DNA from: Bacteroidia bacterium
Lineage (GTDB): Bacteria > Bacteroidota > Bacteroidia > Cytophagales > Cyclobacteriaceae
Direction: 5' to 3'
DNA length: 6,537 bases
Assembly (NCBI GenBank): GCA_016650355.1
Contig: JAENVX010000286.1
Location: 1-6,537, forward strand
Part shown: positions 6,144 to 6,537 of the stretch, piece after piece
Position numbering within the stretch: the stretch's first letter is position 1
Layout of the letters: each line of letters opens with the position of its first letter
Program-made: the position numbers and the translations under genes
The notes under the pieces: generated by a model
What the model was told of the DNA's origin: nothing
What the model saw: only the letters and a program-made list of their open reading frames with translations
The model's database searches: none

Positions 6144-6537
6144 ATGTCAACAAAAAACAAGTTATCTATTAGGCCGCCAAAGAAATCCGCTGGTGGATTA
6201 GATGCTGTTATTCACTCCACCAAACACATTATTAAGGAGGTAGGAATAATAGAAGGGGTAAAGGTAATTTCAAGACTAAACCAATTTGATGGTTTTGATT
6301 GTCCAGGTTGCGCATGGCCAGATCCTGATGACAAGCGCTCGGTTGTAGAGTTTTGTGAAAACGGTGTAAAGGCGGTTGCCGAGGAGGCTACATCCACCAC
6401 ATGTGATCCTGATTTTTTTGCCAGGCATTCTATTTCGGAAATGCTATCATGGACAGATTTTGAAATTGGAAAGAGCGGACGCGTTACTCACCCAATGATT
6501 GTTAGAGAAGGTAAAGATAACTATGAGCCCATCGCAT
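6144..6537 (+). CDS. FdhF/YdeP-family molybdopterin oxidoreductase, N-terminal 131 residues, 3'-truncated
   Basis: The frame is open from ATG 6144 to the right edge. It begins a large bis-MGD molybdoenzyme of the YdeP type (formate dehydrogenase alpha-subunit superfamily), normally over 700 residues. The diagnostic block is FDGFDCPGCAWPDPDDKRS (48-66), then EFCENGVKAVAEEAT (69-83). Visible cysteines are Cys53, Cys56, Cys71 and Cys87. The CPGCAWPD and ENGxKAVAEEAT motifs mark YdeP relatives rather than classical FdhF, whose N-terminus carries a Cys-x2-Cys-x3-Cys cluster. No twin-arginine signal is present, so a cytoplasmic location is expected. The physiological substrate of this family is uncertain. 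Formate oxidation is suggested by the adjacent fdhD but not shown. The 71-base gap after fdhD has no clear terminator or promoter, which favours co-transcription. The catalytic Cys/SeCys region lies outside the window. Confidence 0.88.
   Translation, partial: MSTKNKLSIRPPKKSAGGLDAVIHSTKHIIKEVGIIEGVKVISRLNQFDGFDCPGCAWPDPDDKRSVVEFCENGVKAVAEEATSTTCDPDFFARHSISEMLSWTDFEIGKSGRVTHPMIVREGKDNYEPIA

Noticed and set aside
6212..6400. 62-codon minus-strand open frame at the right end
   Set aside because: It is antisense to the clear YdeP-type coding sequence starting at 6144.
960..6537. A novel multi-gene defence or biosynthetic system
   Set aside because: All genes fall into known housekeeping or accessory families, and no unexplained conserved cluster, repeat array or mobile-element boundary is visible.

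Overview
The window looks like a piece of a Bacteroidota chromosome, probably from the Cytophagales side. The reasons are moderate to low GC, A/T-rich leaders with no Shine-Dalgarno sequences, an exported YceI protein paired with a MarR regulator, a large CBM9/DUF5916 outer-membrane-type protein and a Bacteroidetes-style M3 oligopeptidase. The taxonomic placement is inferred from protein families and gene style only. I see no insertion sequence, integrase, CRISPR array, tRNA or rRNA. No intergenic gap exceeds 125 bases.

Layout, left to right. (1) Positions 2-931 (+) hold the C-terminal part of a zinc metallopeptidase of family M3, whose 5' end lies outside the window. (2) It converges on a minus-strand block that is transcribed right to left: DUF5916 protein (4350-2158), then YceI-family protein (2047-1466), then MarR-family regulator (1409-960). 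(3) Upstream of these, also on the minus strand, is the tRNA1(Val) A37 N6-methyltransferase gene trmN6 (5192-4476). (4) Only 37 bases away and divergent from it is fdhD (5230-6072, +). It is followed after 71 bases by the start of a YdeP-type molybdopterin oxidoreductase (from 6144, running off the right edge).

How the genes fit together. FdhD is the sulfurtransferase that activates the molybdenum cofactor of formate dehydrogenases and relatives. The molybdoenzyme directly downstream is its natural client, so the two probably form one maturation-plus-enzyme unit. YceI and MarR form a second likely unit. A 32-bp, nearly perfect palindrome sits 42 bp upstream of the yceI start, where a MarR dimer could bind. 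A strong intrinsic terminator lies between yceI and marR, with its U-tract touching the marR start codon. This suggests a repressor controlling its own operon, with marR expressed mainly by read-through. The DUF5916 and trmN6 genes have no visible functional link to these units.

Every protein falls into a recognised family, and I find no sign of an undescribed multi-gene system. The most interesting signals are regulatory DNA: the yceI operator-like palindrome, the terminator abutting the marR start codon, and an inverted repeat that ends next to the GTG start of the DUF5916 gene.
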